Shown: positions 23,183-37,814 of the stretch, piece by piece
How positions within the stretch are numbered: the stretch's first letter is position 1
How the letters are laid out: every line of letters begins with the position of its first letter
Assembly (NCBI RefSeq): GCF_028453695.1
Contig: NC_135777.1
Span: 2,170,001-2,234,000, forward strand
Direction of reading: 5' to 3'
From: Augochlora pura
Lineage: Eukaryota; Arthropoda; Insecta; Hymenoptera; Halictidae
DNA length: 64,000 nucleotides
Notes under the pieces: model-generated
The model's database searches: none
Seen by the model: only the letters and a program-made list of their open reading frames with translations
Told to the model about the DNA's origin: nothing
Translations under genes and position numbers: made by a program

Positions 23183-25145
23183 TATATTATTTCTACAGAC
23201 AGTGTCAGAAGATGTCGGCATTTCGTGAATGTAGCTGCTAGAAATTACCAGACGAATGTGCGTTAAGAATAAATCACCCGTTGATCCGTTATTATTTAAT
23301 AGAAATACGGGGATAGCTATGAATACATCGGTGCCGATTATCACGGTCATTTTAAACACTCGTAAACGTCGAATGACCAGCGTCGATTACTGTTAAAAGA
23401 TCGATAAATCTTCGCGGCTTTCAGGTACGACGACGTTACTGATTTATGCAGCCGCTTGTCACGGATCCCCGACGAACAGTGCCGCATCGAAATGCCATAA
23501 AAATAACGTTATTTCCAGCATGCGGGAAACATGCGAATTGAGAAACACGAAAACGTCGGCCGAAGTGCCGTTACGGGGAACTTCGCTAACAATTTTAATC
23601 TTCGGCCGCCAGGCAGGAATCGGCTTCCACGTTCTTTCCATAGCACGGTTTACCGGTTGGCACGCAGAAATTAAAAGACCGATCTCTCATTCAGATTTCC
23701 TTGCCATCGAATTGATGATGAACATAAGATGCGGGGGGAGAGAGAGAGAGAGGAAGACAACATAATTGGGCAACACACGCGACAGGTAAAGGTGTGAGAA
23801 ATTCAAGCGGACAGCGAGAAATGGCACGCGAGGCAACATGAAATAAATGAAATGTTTGATCATTGTGAATTATTTAAATATTATTTGTTAGTCGTTGTTT
23901 ATTTTTGTTTGGATATGCCTGGAAATGTGTGGGTATATTTCTCGATTGCTGTATTAGTCGTCAAGGTATTATTCAATTATTTTATGTTAAGCTTATTATG
24001 TCAAGAATTGGGTTAAGAATTATTTATTATAGTTAATAAATATTATTTTATTATAGTTAATAAATAGATTATTTATTATAGTTAATAAATATGTTATTAA
24101 TTTTCTTTCTGGTATTCATCTATATTCCAATGTATTTCATATAATATCCCTCAATTATATTACCGAATTACTATATTACTCGGCATTACGTTACTAGATT
24201 ATTTTTCAATTTACCGGAGACGGCGATAGCACTAAAATACGACTATATTGATAGAAAATTGATTCGTGATTTTTGTTACCTGCGTACCGGCTATTGCGCG
24301 CGTGTTGCTACGGTTAATTATACATACTCGGTTGCGAAGGATTCCTGCGTCACGCGAAAAGAAACGAATGACTCTTCGCGCTGCATACTTATCGAAATGT
24401 AGGAATTAACGCCGCGAGGTATCCGATATTAAAAAAAACCGATGACTAAGGCGGAGAGGATAACGAGAATTCAGGTTTCGGATGAGCTCACTGAACCTGA
24501 GAGACCCTGTTGTACGCCGAAGAACGCCTCGAAAGAGGCTGGTGCTCGATCGTATCGATACACAGCTGGAAAACCTTGTTCAAGATAAGCTGCATGATCA
24601 TTTCCCTGTCCGATTTCCTACCGATTCCCGCAGGATAACAAAACCATATGGTCCTGCATCGAACGCAGACGTGATAGTCTCGAACACTCGAGAACGATAA
24701 AACTGCGTGAGATGTTTATTTTGCAAGTGTTATCAGTGCGCTTCTTTAAAAAAGATGAGATATCGCATAATTTGTGATTCGTTTAGTTTGAACTTTTTAT
24801 TTATGATTGTATAGCTAATATTTGATACCTCAAATGCAAATCCTTTGCTTAATATTATATAATATTGATAATCAGACTAAATAATAATATAGGAATATTT
24901 TTAAAACATTCTATGATAATCTTAAGTGGTGACTTAGTAACAACAATCGAGTGCAATGGATTAATTTATATTTCTCAATTGGCTAATAAACACTCCTATA
25001 CTCGATACCCTTAATTTTCTCGATAGTTGTAGATGATATAGACTTGCACCACTTTGTAAATGAACAGTACATATGTTAATTAATTTCGAAGGATCCAAGA
25101 GGACAATATATAAAATAAATATACATAATATATATAATATGTGTA

Positions 25146-25530
25146 ATATATAACTATAGATCTATAGGACTATAGGACTATAGGACTGTAGATCTATAGA
25201 ACTATAAAACTATGTAACTATGGAATTATGGAACTATAGACCTATAGAATTATAGAACTGTAGAACTATAGAATTATAAAACTCTAGAACTATAGAATTA
25301 TAAAACTCTAGAACTACGGAACTATAAAATTATAAAACTATAGATCTATAGAATTATAGAACTATAGAATTATGGAATTATAAAACTATGTAACTATGGA
25401 ATTACGAAACTATAGACCTATAGAATTATAGAATTATAGAACTATATAACTAAGGAATTACGGAACTATAGACCTATAGAGTTATAGAACTATAGAACTA
25501 TAGAACTACAGAACTATAAAACTATATAAT
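25146..25530. repeat. Palindromic ~9-bp minisatellite (AACTATAGA)
   Basis: Dozens of copies of ACTATAGA/ATTATAGA units occur, many containing CTATAG or TCTAGA palindromes. Confidence 0.9.
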
Positions 25531-26291
25531 ATATTAATGTATAAAATAACATATATATATTAACAAATAATAAATAAAGAATAATAGTAAAAAGATAAGT
25601 AGTAAATAGTAAATCATGGATGAGATATACAATGGATAATATTTAGTCGAAAATTTGCTGAACAACTGTAAAACGTTTCGATAGTTGCTAGTTCCTGATC
25701 AGCTGCATAAATATCGAGACTTCCAGGTCCCTAATGAGCCGACTAGAAAGTCCTAGAATGTAGTGGATTGTCATGTAAAAGTGACAGACGATTTAAAAGC
25801 TGCCGGACGACCGTTAGAGGACGGCCGATTGATGGACAGCAGGTATCTAGCTTTAAGATGAGCTATCTGGACCTAGAAGTCCCTTGGGCCTAGAGGATAG
25901 AGGATCGCCGGTAGTGAGCAGTCTCGGACGGAGGGGCGATGCCCAGGTAGAGGGAGGTGCAAAAGGTGAAAAACAGTTTGCCATCAGCATAACCGGTTTC
26001 ACGTGTCCCGCGTCCGAGCGTCTCTGTTTCTCCTGGCCTCACGGCGTGGCTCGATGCAACGATTCGGGCTTTACTTCGTCAGGGTCCCCTCGATCATAAT
26101 CGAGCCCCGGCTCTGGCTACCGGCGGCTCGCGCAGTCGCCCGTTTCAGACCCTCGGTTGACAAGTGGAACCAGTCCTTTTGCTATATAGCTTCTTGCTGC
26201 AGCAACAATCGTATGTGGAACATTGTGCGCAGAATCGAATGCAGCATGTGACTTTTACCGTAACGAGATTAAAACGAAGGAACAGTTTGAT

Positions 26292-26791
26292 NNNNNNNNN
26301 NNNNNNNNNNNNNNNNNNNNNNNNNNNNNNNNNNNNNNNNNNNNNNNNNNNNNNNNNNNNNNNNNNNNNNNNNNNNNNNNNNNNNNNNNNNNNNNNNNNN
26401 NNNNNNNNNNNNNNNNNNNNNNNNNNNNNNNNNNNNNNNNNNNNNNNNNNNNNNNNNNNNNNNNNNNNNNNNNNNNNNNNNNNNNNNNNNNNNNNNNNNN
26501 NNNNNNNNNNNNNNNNNNNNNNNNNNNNNNNNNNNNNNNNNNNNNNNNNNNNNNNNNNNNNNNNNNNNNNNNNNNNNNNNNNNNNNNNNNNNNNNNNNNN
26601 NNNNNNNNNNNNNNNNNNNNNNNNNNNNNNNNNNNNNNNNNNNNNNNNNNNNNNNNNNNNNNNNNNNNNNNNNNNNNNNNNNNNNNNNNNNNNNNNNNNN
26701 NNNNNNNNNNNNNNNNNNNNNNNNNNNNNNNNNNNNNNNNNNNNNNNNNNNNNNNNNNNNNNNNNNNNNNNNNNNNNNNNNNNNNNNNNNN
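26292..26791. other. Assembly gap, 500 N
   Basis: A run of 500 N; the true size is unknown. Confidence 0.99.
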
Positions 26792-27946
26792 ATTTAATTA
26801 TAGTATTACAGTAGAGAGTTCTTTTGTTGATTAGTATATTGAAAATTTTTTAGGCATTTAGGATCAAAATGAATAGACGAAATTTGAGACAGTAGGAAGA
26901 TATAATATTAGAGAATTGAGTCTGGATTCATATTGTAATATAATTTATAATTATAATACTGTAATAATCATATTATATCTAGTATTAATTAAAATAATTG
27001 TATTACTTATAATTGTCCTGTTCAACAATATCGCATAAAAATATTCTGCCTTAATTGTGCAAAGAACGGAAACCATCTCTGTAGTTCAACCATTTTCATA
27101 GTTTAAAAATAACACGGTAACGTTTCAAATTACCTTCGATATTTGCAGTATTTGTAATTATAATTACCCGATCCTCCCATAGACGCATCAAATCCACAGT
27201 CTACTAATTACTGTAATTGTTATCAGCGAACTATTCTAGCGGTTCTTTCCTCGTTTATTCCCCTAGCCGTGTCCGTCATTATTTCAGCCTATTTCGATGG
27301 AACAAACAATCCGCCCTGTTAGAGCTGGACTTTCTGCAAATTGCGAAATTTTATTTCGCACGAGGCTGCCCGTGCTTGTCGTTTATCTCGACCCACCACA
27401 CGTCATACCCCGACTGACAGCTTCTTCTTCCACACTTGTCGGGGAGCGGCCTCGATTTTTCAGCATGAGATCACGGTGCATCTTGTTAGCTGGAAAAAAC
27501 GACCGAGGCATATTTTCGGGAGATATCCAATTTGATTTATCGTTAGCGGCCCGAATAGAGACGAGGTGCAACACCGTGCACGCTCGCAGAAGCAGTTCGA
27601 AGCGTATGCGAGGCGCGAAACGTTTCAAGGATCTCTCTCCTCTCTTGGCCCAGCGACATGTTTACTCGCTTAACGATGTTAAACGGCTTGGTGCCGGCTT
27701 TATATGGGGCTTTTATGTGGGGCGGGACAATTATTGTCTTGTTAGGACCGCCGTTGTCTCGGGAGACGCGAAGGTGTCGGCAATCCGTGCGCTCACGGCG
27801 GTCCCGGGTCGAGGATCAACGATCGAACACTGGCGATCGTGGCTGGGGATTATTTCGAATTATTTTGTTCAAATGTAGAACAAACATTGAGTCATCATTG
27901 TGTAGAAATTGAGTAAACATTGCGTAACGTAGACGGTATCGTTTTA

Positions 27947-28140
27947 TTAACCCTTTGCACTCGTGTGGCGCTAAAATTGTTACATCACGCATCAAAATAA
28001 TATTTCTGTTACGGAAGATTTGAAAAATGATTGAAAGTGTAACTATTGTAGCATGAGTCACAAGATTTAATTTCATATGGACAAAAGTACGTTTTGTCAT
28101 ATAAAATGGAAATGCTATAGAAAAGGTATTTTAGAATTAC
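27947..28140. mobile_element. MITE of the CCCTTTGCACTCG family, right end lost
   Basis: It starts TTAACCCTTTGCACTCGTGT and continues with the family interior GCTAAAATTGTTACATCACG. The right part matches the 47588-47813 copy up to TATTTTAGAATT and then stops before the inverted end. Confidence 0.68.
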
Positions 28141-29820
28141 TCTCGTCATAGATAAAAATCTTCTCTTATATCATAGATAAGAAGCTCGAGAGTCTTCTAT
28201 TTGCAATATTATTTGTTTGCGGAAATCAATATTTGATGAAATATTATTTTCTTATATCTCGATGGAATGTTTTTCTCTGTTTTAACAAATTATCACTTTC
28301 CCCTATTTTAATCAAATACCTATTCCAAAATCGAATTTCTACGAGCTTCTATTGAATTTAACGACATTTGTTCAAAATATAATAAATATACATTTTTTAT
28401 CACATATTTGTCATCCAAATTCAGCACGAGTAGATAGACAAATTCACACAGTCTATTTATTATTACAAAAATCCACTTTTGTCCAATCCTCCCGTCGACT
28501 GACGTGTGTCCCACATTGAAAGGAGACCGAGCGGTACAGCTGTTATTATGGGAGCCGATTAAACGCATTTATTTAATAACTTCCCACGGCAGCTCTATGG
28601 GCCGAGTAATGGTAAGAATAAAAATTCCGGAATGGCTCGTTTCCAGGTGCCCCGGCAGTTTCAGCGTTAATGCGTTAGCAATGAGCTTCGAAGTGGCCGC
28701 GTATCGAGGCCTGGTTACGGCGGCCATATTGGATAAGACTTACGAGAACACCGAGATTTACGCCGATTTTTCACCGCGGAGAGTAAATAATGACGCTGAT
28801 TAACTAGAAAAATGCAAAGCGCCGGTTCTAAATACGTTAAAATGTCAATGTAGGGTAACGTTTGCATAAAACACCCGCAATCAGGAAACTAAGAACGATA
28901 AATACGCTGAGATATGGTCTAATAAATTCCAATCGAATTAATCGTTAACGTCGACAAAGATACTTGTCAGTCAACCAACTATGTCAATCGTTGCCAATAA
29001 TTTTCGAAACTGTGCCGAATATATTTGAGATCAAGGAACTTAGAGGAGTGGAAAATAAAACTCGTTAATATGCAAACCGATCTCACTAGATCTCGGTGTA
29101 TGGTGAATCAGACCGTACGCTCTATGGTTACCGTAATTGTCTAAACCGTTTGCTAATCATCGCAAACCGTTACGGACACCTTCCTGATTTTTACCTAGAA
29201 CTGTTACGAATGCCTCGTCATTCTCCCTCATGGTCGCTACAGCGCATCGCTACACCCAAGCAGAACCATCACCCTCTTTCCTCTAGCTATTGATGCTTTA
29301 TTTTCTATTTTTCCTTATATCTATCCTTATGTTCGCTATTATGTTTAATATTTATTTTTTAATATTTTATTTATTTATGTTTAATAATTATTATTTATAT
29401 TACGGTCTTTTATTAGACCGTATCATTTCTACAAATAGCGTCGGCATTTTGTGAATAACTGTGGAAAAAATTATCGGACAAATATGTGTTCCATTCAATT
29501 ACATGTTCCATTTATTGTAATACGTGTCCCATTCAAAGTAGTTCCCTATATCGATCACACAAAATTTCGCAAAATAGTATCGAGATAACAGTGTACGAGG
29601 TCTCTAAGCTCGTCCGCCAAATTCCTTTCAGAAGATCCCGGGAAAGAAAGTCTGATCCGCGTTTCTTTCTAAGATCGGTCACGCCTTCCGGTGCGCTCTA
29701 AACGCTTAATCTGCCCGTTAGCTCTCCTAATAACAATACAAACGATTATCCTGGCGATCGCGAGGAGCAGCCTGCCAGCCGTTAATGAGCGTGCGTGACA
29801 AACGGCAGCCTTTTCTTTTC

Positions 29821-29842
29821 CCCCCCCCCCCCCCCCCCCCCC
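29821..29842 (+). repeat. Poly-C tract, 22 bases
   Basis: An uninterrupted run of 22 C, followed by CGCCGCCG. Confidence 0.95.
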
Positions 29843-31924
29843 GCCGCCGACGAATCCCGTCAAACGAACGACCGCCACGCGACAGCCGGCCACTTTCACG
29901 CCGAAAGATTTCAAACATGTTCGAGTCGGACTGTCGTTTTCATTCGAAATACATCTCGATCTCGCCGCCGACGCGGTGGAAAGCGAGAGATCCCGGGTGT
30001 CATTACACCGGTGGCATTTCGACATCGTTAGTCGTCGCGTCGTCCGCGCGCCGGTGTCTATCACGATTCCAGGCATTACAGAATTCGAATCTCACGGTGG
30101 TAGGGGGGAGTCGCATTATTATACCGGCAGGCTAAATCGATTCATTCTATGGTATTATCCTGGACGATCGTTCGCGCAGCTAGACAATGTACCTTCTTAT
30201 GCCATTCATCGGCTGCGCGACGACTCCTTGGAATGCGGCGAGCGATAGGGAAATCGATGACAGAAAGCGTTCCGAGAGAGAGACTCTTTCCAGCGTATTC
30301 CCCGCTCGACCCATAAACGCTGCCCTCGATATTAAAGCCGAAGACTAAGTTTCTACCTTCCCGGCATACCATCGTCCTTTGGTCCAAATGTCCCGTAAGT
30401 ACATATATTAATATGTAATCTATCAAAAATGGGACGGTCAATATTTTCAGAATTTGACACAAAATAATACTAATGGCAAAGTTTAGTTTAAAATTGTTAA
30501 AAATTCTTAATAGAACATACTAAGAAATGAGAGTTCATTTATTAGATGCATTAAGAAAATAGACTTTTTTTAGACCTAAAAAGGGTTGCAAATGATTGTA
30601 TTCATTTAAAATATCATTGTTCAGATGATAGTTGGAACAATTAAATAAAAATCGAGTAATTAAAAGATCGAAAGAAAAATCGAAATTTTTCAAGTCAAAT
30701 TTAATTTCAATGATATATATTAAACGTTCTCCAAATAAAAATTAGATTCGAATAACACGTCGACTGAACCATTCAAATAAAAAATACCGATCTCTCCGTT
30801 CACCACCATCGCTTTTCACTATTCCCCTGAATATTGTTAGAACATTAACAAACAATAATAAATACCAACAAGTTTCGCATTTTCATTATAAAATAAAAAC
30901 GTGCCAGATTAAAGAGCGCTTGTTTTTACGGTAGAAGAGCCCCGTAAGCGTTTCGGTTCCTGGGCGGCCAGCCTAATCGAATTAGGATTCAGCGAGCGTC
31001 AGGGTAAAATCTGTTGAAGAAACAGAGTGTAATCGGTGTTCACAGGTGCATCGAGGTGGCAGACGGTCACGGAATGGTAGATCTCGTCGGACCTAGCCCA
31101 CATTCCCGGCGCCCGCGCGGAAAATAGGCTTCGATATCCCGCGTGCCCCGTGTCGCGGAGCCGTTTTGTTGTGCATCAGCTCGCGCAGAAAATTGCGGCG
31201 GCGGCGGCGACCGGTGCACGTGCGTTGATTGTTTTCCATTAACATTCGGTCGCGGTTCACTAATGCGCCCGCCTTTTATACGTCCACGCACACGGACACA
31301 ATGGACGCGGCTCGCGGCTCGCGGCGTAACTTCACGCTCGACGTATCTGCGATATTACTTATCCACACGTGCTGCCCTCCTTATATGTCCGGGGTTGTTA
31401 GCGGATCTGGCACAACGAGCCTCGCGCTTTATCACGGTCTTTAGAGCTGGCGCGTGAATCATGCTCGATTTGACGGCGCAGGAATGTTCATTCTAATCGG
31501 TGAAGGTCGATTTTACAGCGGTCATTTATGGACGAGATTTTTATGGACGAGTGTCCGCTACTGTCTAGGTATATTCCGGAGAAAATTGATGGCCGCTGGA
31601 TTTTTGATACAGCATCCCTAATAAGTCTTTTTAACCTTTTAGATACGGCAGGATTTTGCGCAAATAAAGTAACTAAATTACGATTTTCTCTTAATATATA
31701 TTTTTTCCGGATATCTATATATAGTACTAATAACATATATTCTTTTCTTAATATATTGTATATACACACTTTCACTTGAATTGTTTGCTTTAATAAATAA
31801 TAAAACAATTGAGTAAAGCACGAGCCATTCGCGAAAGCCACTATAGTGGCGCGTAGTATCTAAAAGGTTAAAGAGCATTTCGAGGTGTATTAATTGATGG
31901 AGAAGATGCAGTTTTATTAAAAAA

Positions 31925-32343
31925 TACTGGACCGTTTGAAGCTAGCGATTGACCAGAAGCGGCCTGACTTGGCCAACGTGAGAGGTGTTGTGTGCCATCA
32001 AGACAACGTCAGACCACACACGTCTATCATGACTCGTCAGAAAATTCAGGAGCTTGGCTGGGACGTTTTGATGCATCCACCATATAGTCCAGACCTGGCA
32101 CCAAGCGATTACCATGTTTATCTTGCATTGCAAAACTTCTTTAGTGATAAGAAATTGGCATCGAGAAAAGATTGTGAAAGTCGATTACAAGAGTTTTTTG
32201 CTAATAGGGGCCAAGACTTCTACGAGAGAGACATCATGAAGATACCATTTAAATTGGCAACTAATTATAGAACAAAACGATGCATATTTGACCTAAATCG
32301 GACAATCGGAAACATGTTAAATAAAGTCTTGAAGTTCACGTAA
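31925..32343 (+). mobile_element. Mariner transposase C-terminal fragment
   Basis: The translated segment LDRLKLAIDQKRPDLANVRG is followed by HQDNVRPHTS and HPPYSPDLAPSDYH, the mariner catalytic region. The last two Asp residues are spaced 34 apart (DD34D). The N-terminal half is absent, and the final 30 residues drift from the family pattern. No terminal inverted repeats were found, so this is a dead fragment. Confidence 0.88.
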
Positions 32344-32534
32344 AAATAATGGATTTCTTTCTCCCCACTCTAATATATACAAAGTAATATAATACAGGGA
32401 TTATTTGGATCTCTGCTTCGATGAATAGAACAGCCAATGTCCCCGAAGAGGTTAAAATACGATAAGAGGTTAAATAAGAGGTTAAATAATTATATTTAAG
32501 ATAGAGGTAAAGTACAGACGAGCATCGAGTAGTA

Positions 32535-32862
32535 TTAACACTTTGCCATCCGCGCGTCTTCCAAAAATTTCTTCGCTTGACAGCGGCAGCACTGATTCAG
32601 ATTGTTTCACTTGTCGCCTTTATCAGGAAAGGCTATGGAGAGATTATAAATTGTCAAGTTTTACTGATCCTATCGTTAGTCCTCGTGAGTTTTCAATCCT
32701 GTCCACCTTTTTTCATGAAATTTCGAAGATATAAATATGTAGATAAATATAAAATTTCTTTGTCTTCTATATTTGCGCATTACACTACAGTAGTATCGTC
32801 GGCTGTCAAGCGATACTTTGCGCGTTACACCACTGTGGTGAGGCCGGACAGCATAGTGTTAA
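32535..32862. mobile_element. TTAA-flanked MITE (TTAACACTATGC-TCCGG type)
   Basis: The left end TTAACACTTTGCCATCCGC and the reversed right end TTAACACTATGCTGTCCGG match at 15 of 19 positions. Inside, two GCGTTACACCACTGTGGTG / GCATTACACTACAGTAGT-like stretches occur near the right end. Confidence 0.72.
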
Positions 32863-33729
32863 GAATGAATTAGTCTTAACCCTGACAGTTTCTGCTGAAC
32901 GATCACGTAGCACGTCCATCGACGGCATCGGTTATCGATCAGCGTTAGTCAGAGGGTATTGCGAAGGCTCGAGGCAAATAACCCGGCCATTATGAAAGAC
33001 AGAGGGTACTTGAGGCGCGACCAGACAGGAAAACGTGCTCCGAACCGAAGGCAACGCGAGCGCGAAGGCGAGCCAAGGTCGTTCTACGTCCGAGAACGAG
33101 AACCGCATTTCGGTGGTGTAGCCGCGGCGCGGTACGATCTCGTGGAAAGTGGACTGGTATCGCGTGCGAGCGTTCGAGAACTGCTCATTGCCGGGCAATT
33201 TACAGTTTGATGACGCCATTTGCCGTCGGTTTCGTTCGCCAGAGACCTGGAAACGATCGCGTTTTCCTACCGAAATAACCGCAATCTCCAGCCCGTAGAC
33301 CACCTAATCGAGAGTTCAGAAACAGCGGCCGGCAAATCGACTGCAAACATCCCGTGCCGGCACCGTCGCTCGAATCGTTGAAAAGGACATTAGAGGAAGC
33401 GCGTCGTAACGACCTTCGCGGGAAATTGCTGGTCGGTCAAAGGCTTCGATGGCCGCCGGCGAGGCAGCCTAATGGCATTTAAATGATCGCGCGATAATAA
33501 CGGTGCGTACACGCCGATTCAGAATCCGCTACGACGGCTCGTACGCAGAAGACTGATTGGCGAAAGCAGCTGGAAATTGAAATTCTAGAACACGCTCTCC
33601 TGGACTGCGCCAGCAATTTACAGCCTGAGGTTTGCGGCCTGGCTACCTTCGAGGGCAGAAAACTGTAGCTTGAACTTGCCGGCCGTGGCACACAGTCGAA
33701 CCGGTAATTTGTGGCCGAAAATCGATCGA

Positions 33730-33990
33730 CAATTTTTCTGTCATTGGAAGAATTAGTAGAATGATTGTATCGTTTTTGTATCATTAGAAGAATAAATACA
33801 AAAATTGCATTGTTTTTGTGTCATTAGGAGAATTAATACAAAAATTCTATTATTTTTATGACGTTGGAAGAATAAATACAAAAGTTGTATGTTTTTGTAT
33901 CATCGGAAGTATTAGTATAAAGTTTGTATTATTTTTGTAACATTAGAAGAATAAATACAAAAATTTTATCATTTTTGTATCATAAAAGAT
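33730..33990 (+). repeat. 40-bp minisatellite (TCATTAGAAGAATAAATACA)
   Basis: About seven copies begin near 33741, 33781, 33821, 33861, 33900, 33940 and 33979, diverged by point changes. Confidence 0.88.
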
Positions 33991-36364
33991 ACCATTCGCT
34001 TTATATTTGTATTTTTATGTGAATCTCTTACTTTGAAAGTGGAGCAAGTGTGCAACATAAGAGCAACAATGTTAATAGTTTTTCTTAGCCGATTTTGAAT
34101 TGTGTGTTTTATAAATATTTTGTTAAGACGAAACGTTTCATTCAAAATACCTTCTTCGCATCATAATCGTTATCGCAATTGTTTCCTTAATTAAACGAAA
34201 AATATTCTAAAATTACAGAACAAACTATAAGCAATATATTATAGCAAATTTTTCTTAAATTTCATATATCATGTTTCCATCAAATTTTCGTTTATATCCA
34301 TCACGATACGCGATTGGATTTTTCTCACGACCGGTTATATACACCGTGTCTTATTAAATCCTGTCGGACCGAATCGGATCAAATGGTTTCAAACAGCGAA
34401 CATAAACCCGATCGAAACAATGAACTGGATTATCCGCGGCAAGATATTGGCCTCTGGATATTCTGGCTCGGTTTCAATGCTGAGATCAAGGGAGATGGAT
34501 TCTCACCCGCCATCGCTGATACGCGGGAAACACCCATGAAATATAGCGTTCGAAACGGAAGCATTGAACCAAGATTAGCTGCTGCCCACGAGATTAAACG
34601 GCTCTATATATAGCGGCTTGCGAAATCGTTTCAATAGGCGCGATCGAGAGATTCGGCCCCTTGGGTATCGTAACAACCATACGTGGTGGACCAAGAAGGA
34701 TTTACCAAAAGAGAAATGATCTCTGACAGTTATAAATCCGTATCAGTCATTTAACTCTTTGGGACACGGCGGGTTTAAAAATTGTCCCACCTTTTTCATG
34801 TACGATAATGGTGGGACATTTTTAGACGTAGTATTGTAACAGCTGCATGTTTACTCTGTTCGTTCCAAAACTCACATGGCACGGTGGCACTATTTAAGTT
34901 GTAAGGAACTCGGTTAACGGAATAATATTAACTTTTATTTAACAAAGATATACACAAAACGTCTGTTTCCACGTGGCGTCACCGAAGAAGTGTGGCCACC
35001 TCGTTCCGTTGTCCCTCGCCCGATCGATAATCCCAATCATTCATTTGTTTCACGCACACAACCATGCATTCATGTTATCTTATTACTACACATTCATACA
35101 ACCGCACACTCCTTCTTACATACCACACACTCTCATCCATACTATACACTTACAAAGTCTAATTCTATAACAGCAAATTCGATTGAATTATTACTTCTTT
35201 ATGTTTTTATACGCTTTCAAGAAAAAGATTCCAATTTTGTTTAATTAAAAACGCGACAAAATTTCTGTGCCATATGGGTCTATTTATTTCCTGAAATTTT
35301 GTTTTTCCAGAATGTACTTCATTTAATAATTAAATAGAATAACATTTCCAAATAATACCTTCTTTGATCATTAAAATTAAATGAGACTTCCCAATACCAT
35401 TTCCTTTAAACATTAAAACAAACAGTATTTCTAAATAATATCGACTAATGCAAATAATGCAACGTTTACTATTTTCTACCAAGTTGCTTGAAAATTTACC
35501 TCAGCCCTACAATCGGAAGCAATTAGAACTCGCGGAACATTTTTCGTTCCCGTAATTCCCCATAGAAATATATCGATCGAGACGAACGATCCACGCAGAA
35601 CGCGACCACGGAACAAGACGATCAATTATGCCTGAGTCAGCCAGTAGTGATCGATAGAGCGATCTGACAGCGTTATCTTGTTGCTATCCGACCTTTTTTC
35701 TGCTGTTCTCTTCACGCGATCGCGAGAAGCAACGCTGTCACGCGCCGCGACAGTGTCACGGTACGCTCTACTCTCCACGGTCCACGGAATTCGAAAACGT
35801 CCCCGAAACAAAAAATGGCCGCGACGGAAGGTTATCGTAACGCATGCAACCGCATTGTAAACGATACTTTTTCTACTTTCTAGCCCATGTAACCGAGACT
35901 TCTCGCGAGTTCTCGCGCGATACACGGAGCACACGAGCGTTCCGTCCTGTCTCCGCTTGCTAGATACCGGGGCCAATGCCCTATCAAGGTTGTCAGCGGC
36001 AGCCTCTATCGACAATAGCTTCCTTAAACCGGCGATTATTTCTCTTCACCTGGTCCCGTTTTAATCTGCCTCACCTGCGTGCGCGTATACGCGGTACGCT
36101 GATCGAGCTATCGCTGTTTTCGGAATCCAATGAACGCTCCGAGACGCCACCATGGCAAACAGCATCACTCGATTAGAATACTGTTACGCAGAGTTCGACA
36201 TTATTCGAATAAATTTCCGTTATAGAGCATTGTTTGAATATTTTCCTAGTTAGATAATTATTCAAATAATTGTTTGAATAAATTTTTATGGATAACTTTA
36301 GTCAGACAGCTTTCTATTTTATTATTTATTCGAAGAATTTTTCATTCAGATAATTAATCGAATA

Positions 36365-36455
36365 ATTCTTTGTCTGGATAATTATTCGATTAACTGTCTG
36401 TCTAGATAATTATTCGATTAACTTTCTGTCTAGATAATTATTCAAGTGACCTTTC
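36365..36455 (+). repeat. ~28-bp tandem repeat (CTGTCTAGATAATTATTCGA)
   Basis: There are three adjacent copies. Looser ATAATTATTC relatives extend back to about 36250. Confidence 0.75.
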
Positions 36456-36755
36456 ATATATATGATTATTTCGCTAATTTTTCTCGCGAGTAACTTACTA
36501 TTACCTCATTCGTAATTAGCGAATATCTAATTTTAGTCTGAAACATTCGAAAGATCAGTTCTTTCACTATAATATTGTTCAGTGCCCATGAGTTTCTCCT
36601 AAGTTTACTAGCTTCATTTTCTATTTTCGCTGCAAATGCATTTTTTTCCCTTCAACAAAGAAAATAAAAATATGTTAAGTAAATATGCACAGTGAAGATA
36701 TATAATATTGTACATTGCTCTTAAATTACACAAAGATCTTCTTTGTCTCTTTGGA

Positions 36756-36946
36756 TTAACCCTTCGCACGTGGTAAGTATCAAAGCGTTATCAAAAATAA
36801 GTTACGTCATGCTTCAAAAGAATATTTTTGCTACTAAATTTTCTTACATATAAAACATCGATAAAAATCCAAATGCTGTACAAACCAATAAGTTTAACGC
36901 AAAATAAATCACGTAAAATTAGAATACTGTAAATCGAAAGAGTTAA
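36756..36946. mobile_element. TTAA-flanked MITE, CCCTTCGCACG variant
   Basis: It begins TTAACCCTTCGCACGTGG, shares the interior motif GTTACGTCATGCTTCAAAA with the CCCTTTGCACTCG family, and ends in AGAGTTAA. The right inverted end is eroded. Confidence 0.66.
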
Positions 36947-37814
36947 TATCATATTTTCCTATTTAATAACAGCAAGCGGTCCTTTCAGTGAACAAAAGTC
37001 TGAACGAAATTAATAAAAATTTCTCAACATTTATATCTGAAATATTAACTACATAATAGGCAAAGTTAGGACGCCATTTGTGTCGAATTTGAATTTTGAT
37101 ATGAAAATCGGTAGATGTAATTTTTATGGTTTTCGCGCACCGAAGGATTCGTTCGAAGGAAAAGATCGTACGGATTCGTTTTCGACCATGCGACTCGTTT
37201 CAATGTCGACCCGAGGCATCAGATCTTTGGCACTCGCATACCGATCGAGGACAAATCGTGACGAGAATCGAAGCCTAATGACATTTACCAGCTCGGTGTA
37301 CGAGCTGGTCCCCCGACTTTCGCGAGATACCGCGCATCTTCGATCGTTTCCTCGGCCGAAAAAGATCGTTATTAACCGGCTTCCGTACTTTCATCGCTTG
37401 TACCGGATGTGCACAGGCTTCTGGGACTTCCTGGAGCTGATATTACGTTGCCGGCGAATGGAAACAAGACGATCTGTCCTGCGAAGCCTGATGAGCCTCT
37501 CGCTGTATCGAATGATCGCGGACGATTAGTTGCATTGTTTCTGTTAAATGTTATCGACATATTTACTATATAAAACAAATCGTAACAGTCTCGTATTAAT
37601 TAATTATACCATTTAATACTATATTCAGGTATTCAACTCAATAGTAAGCAGGTGTAAATTTGCAATGATTCAAATGCATTTCTCGAAGTTTCTAAAATTA
37701 TCAAATTACAGCATAGGAAATTCCATATAAAAATTGGTCAACTTTCATTAATAATAACTCTGCGATAAATTATTGTAGAATGATGATCTCTTTTTTAAAT
37801 TAAGATAAAAATTG

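Larger units (their letters stand above)
23190..31920. other. Gene-poor spacer with CpG blocks
   Basis: Apart from the repeats and gap listed separately, no exon was recognised. GC-rich blocks near 27300-27850, 29640-30250 and 30950-31450 hold short ORFs without domains. A ~75-bp segment at 23190-23275 resembles 29425-29495. Confidence 0.45.

Noticed and set aside
28504..28803. 99-codon ORF with partly hydrophobic content
   Set aside because: No domain, homologous neighbour exon or splice signals in phase; kept as chance ORF.
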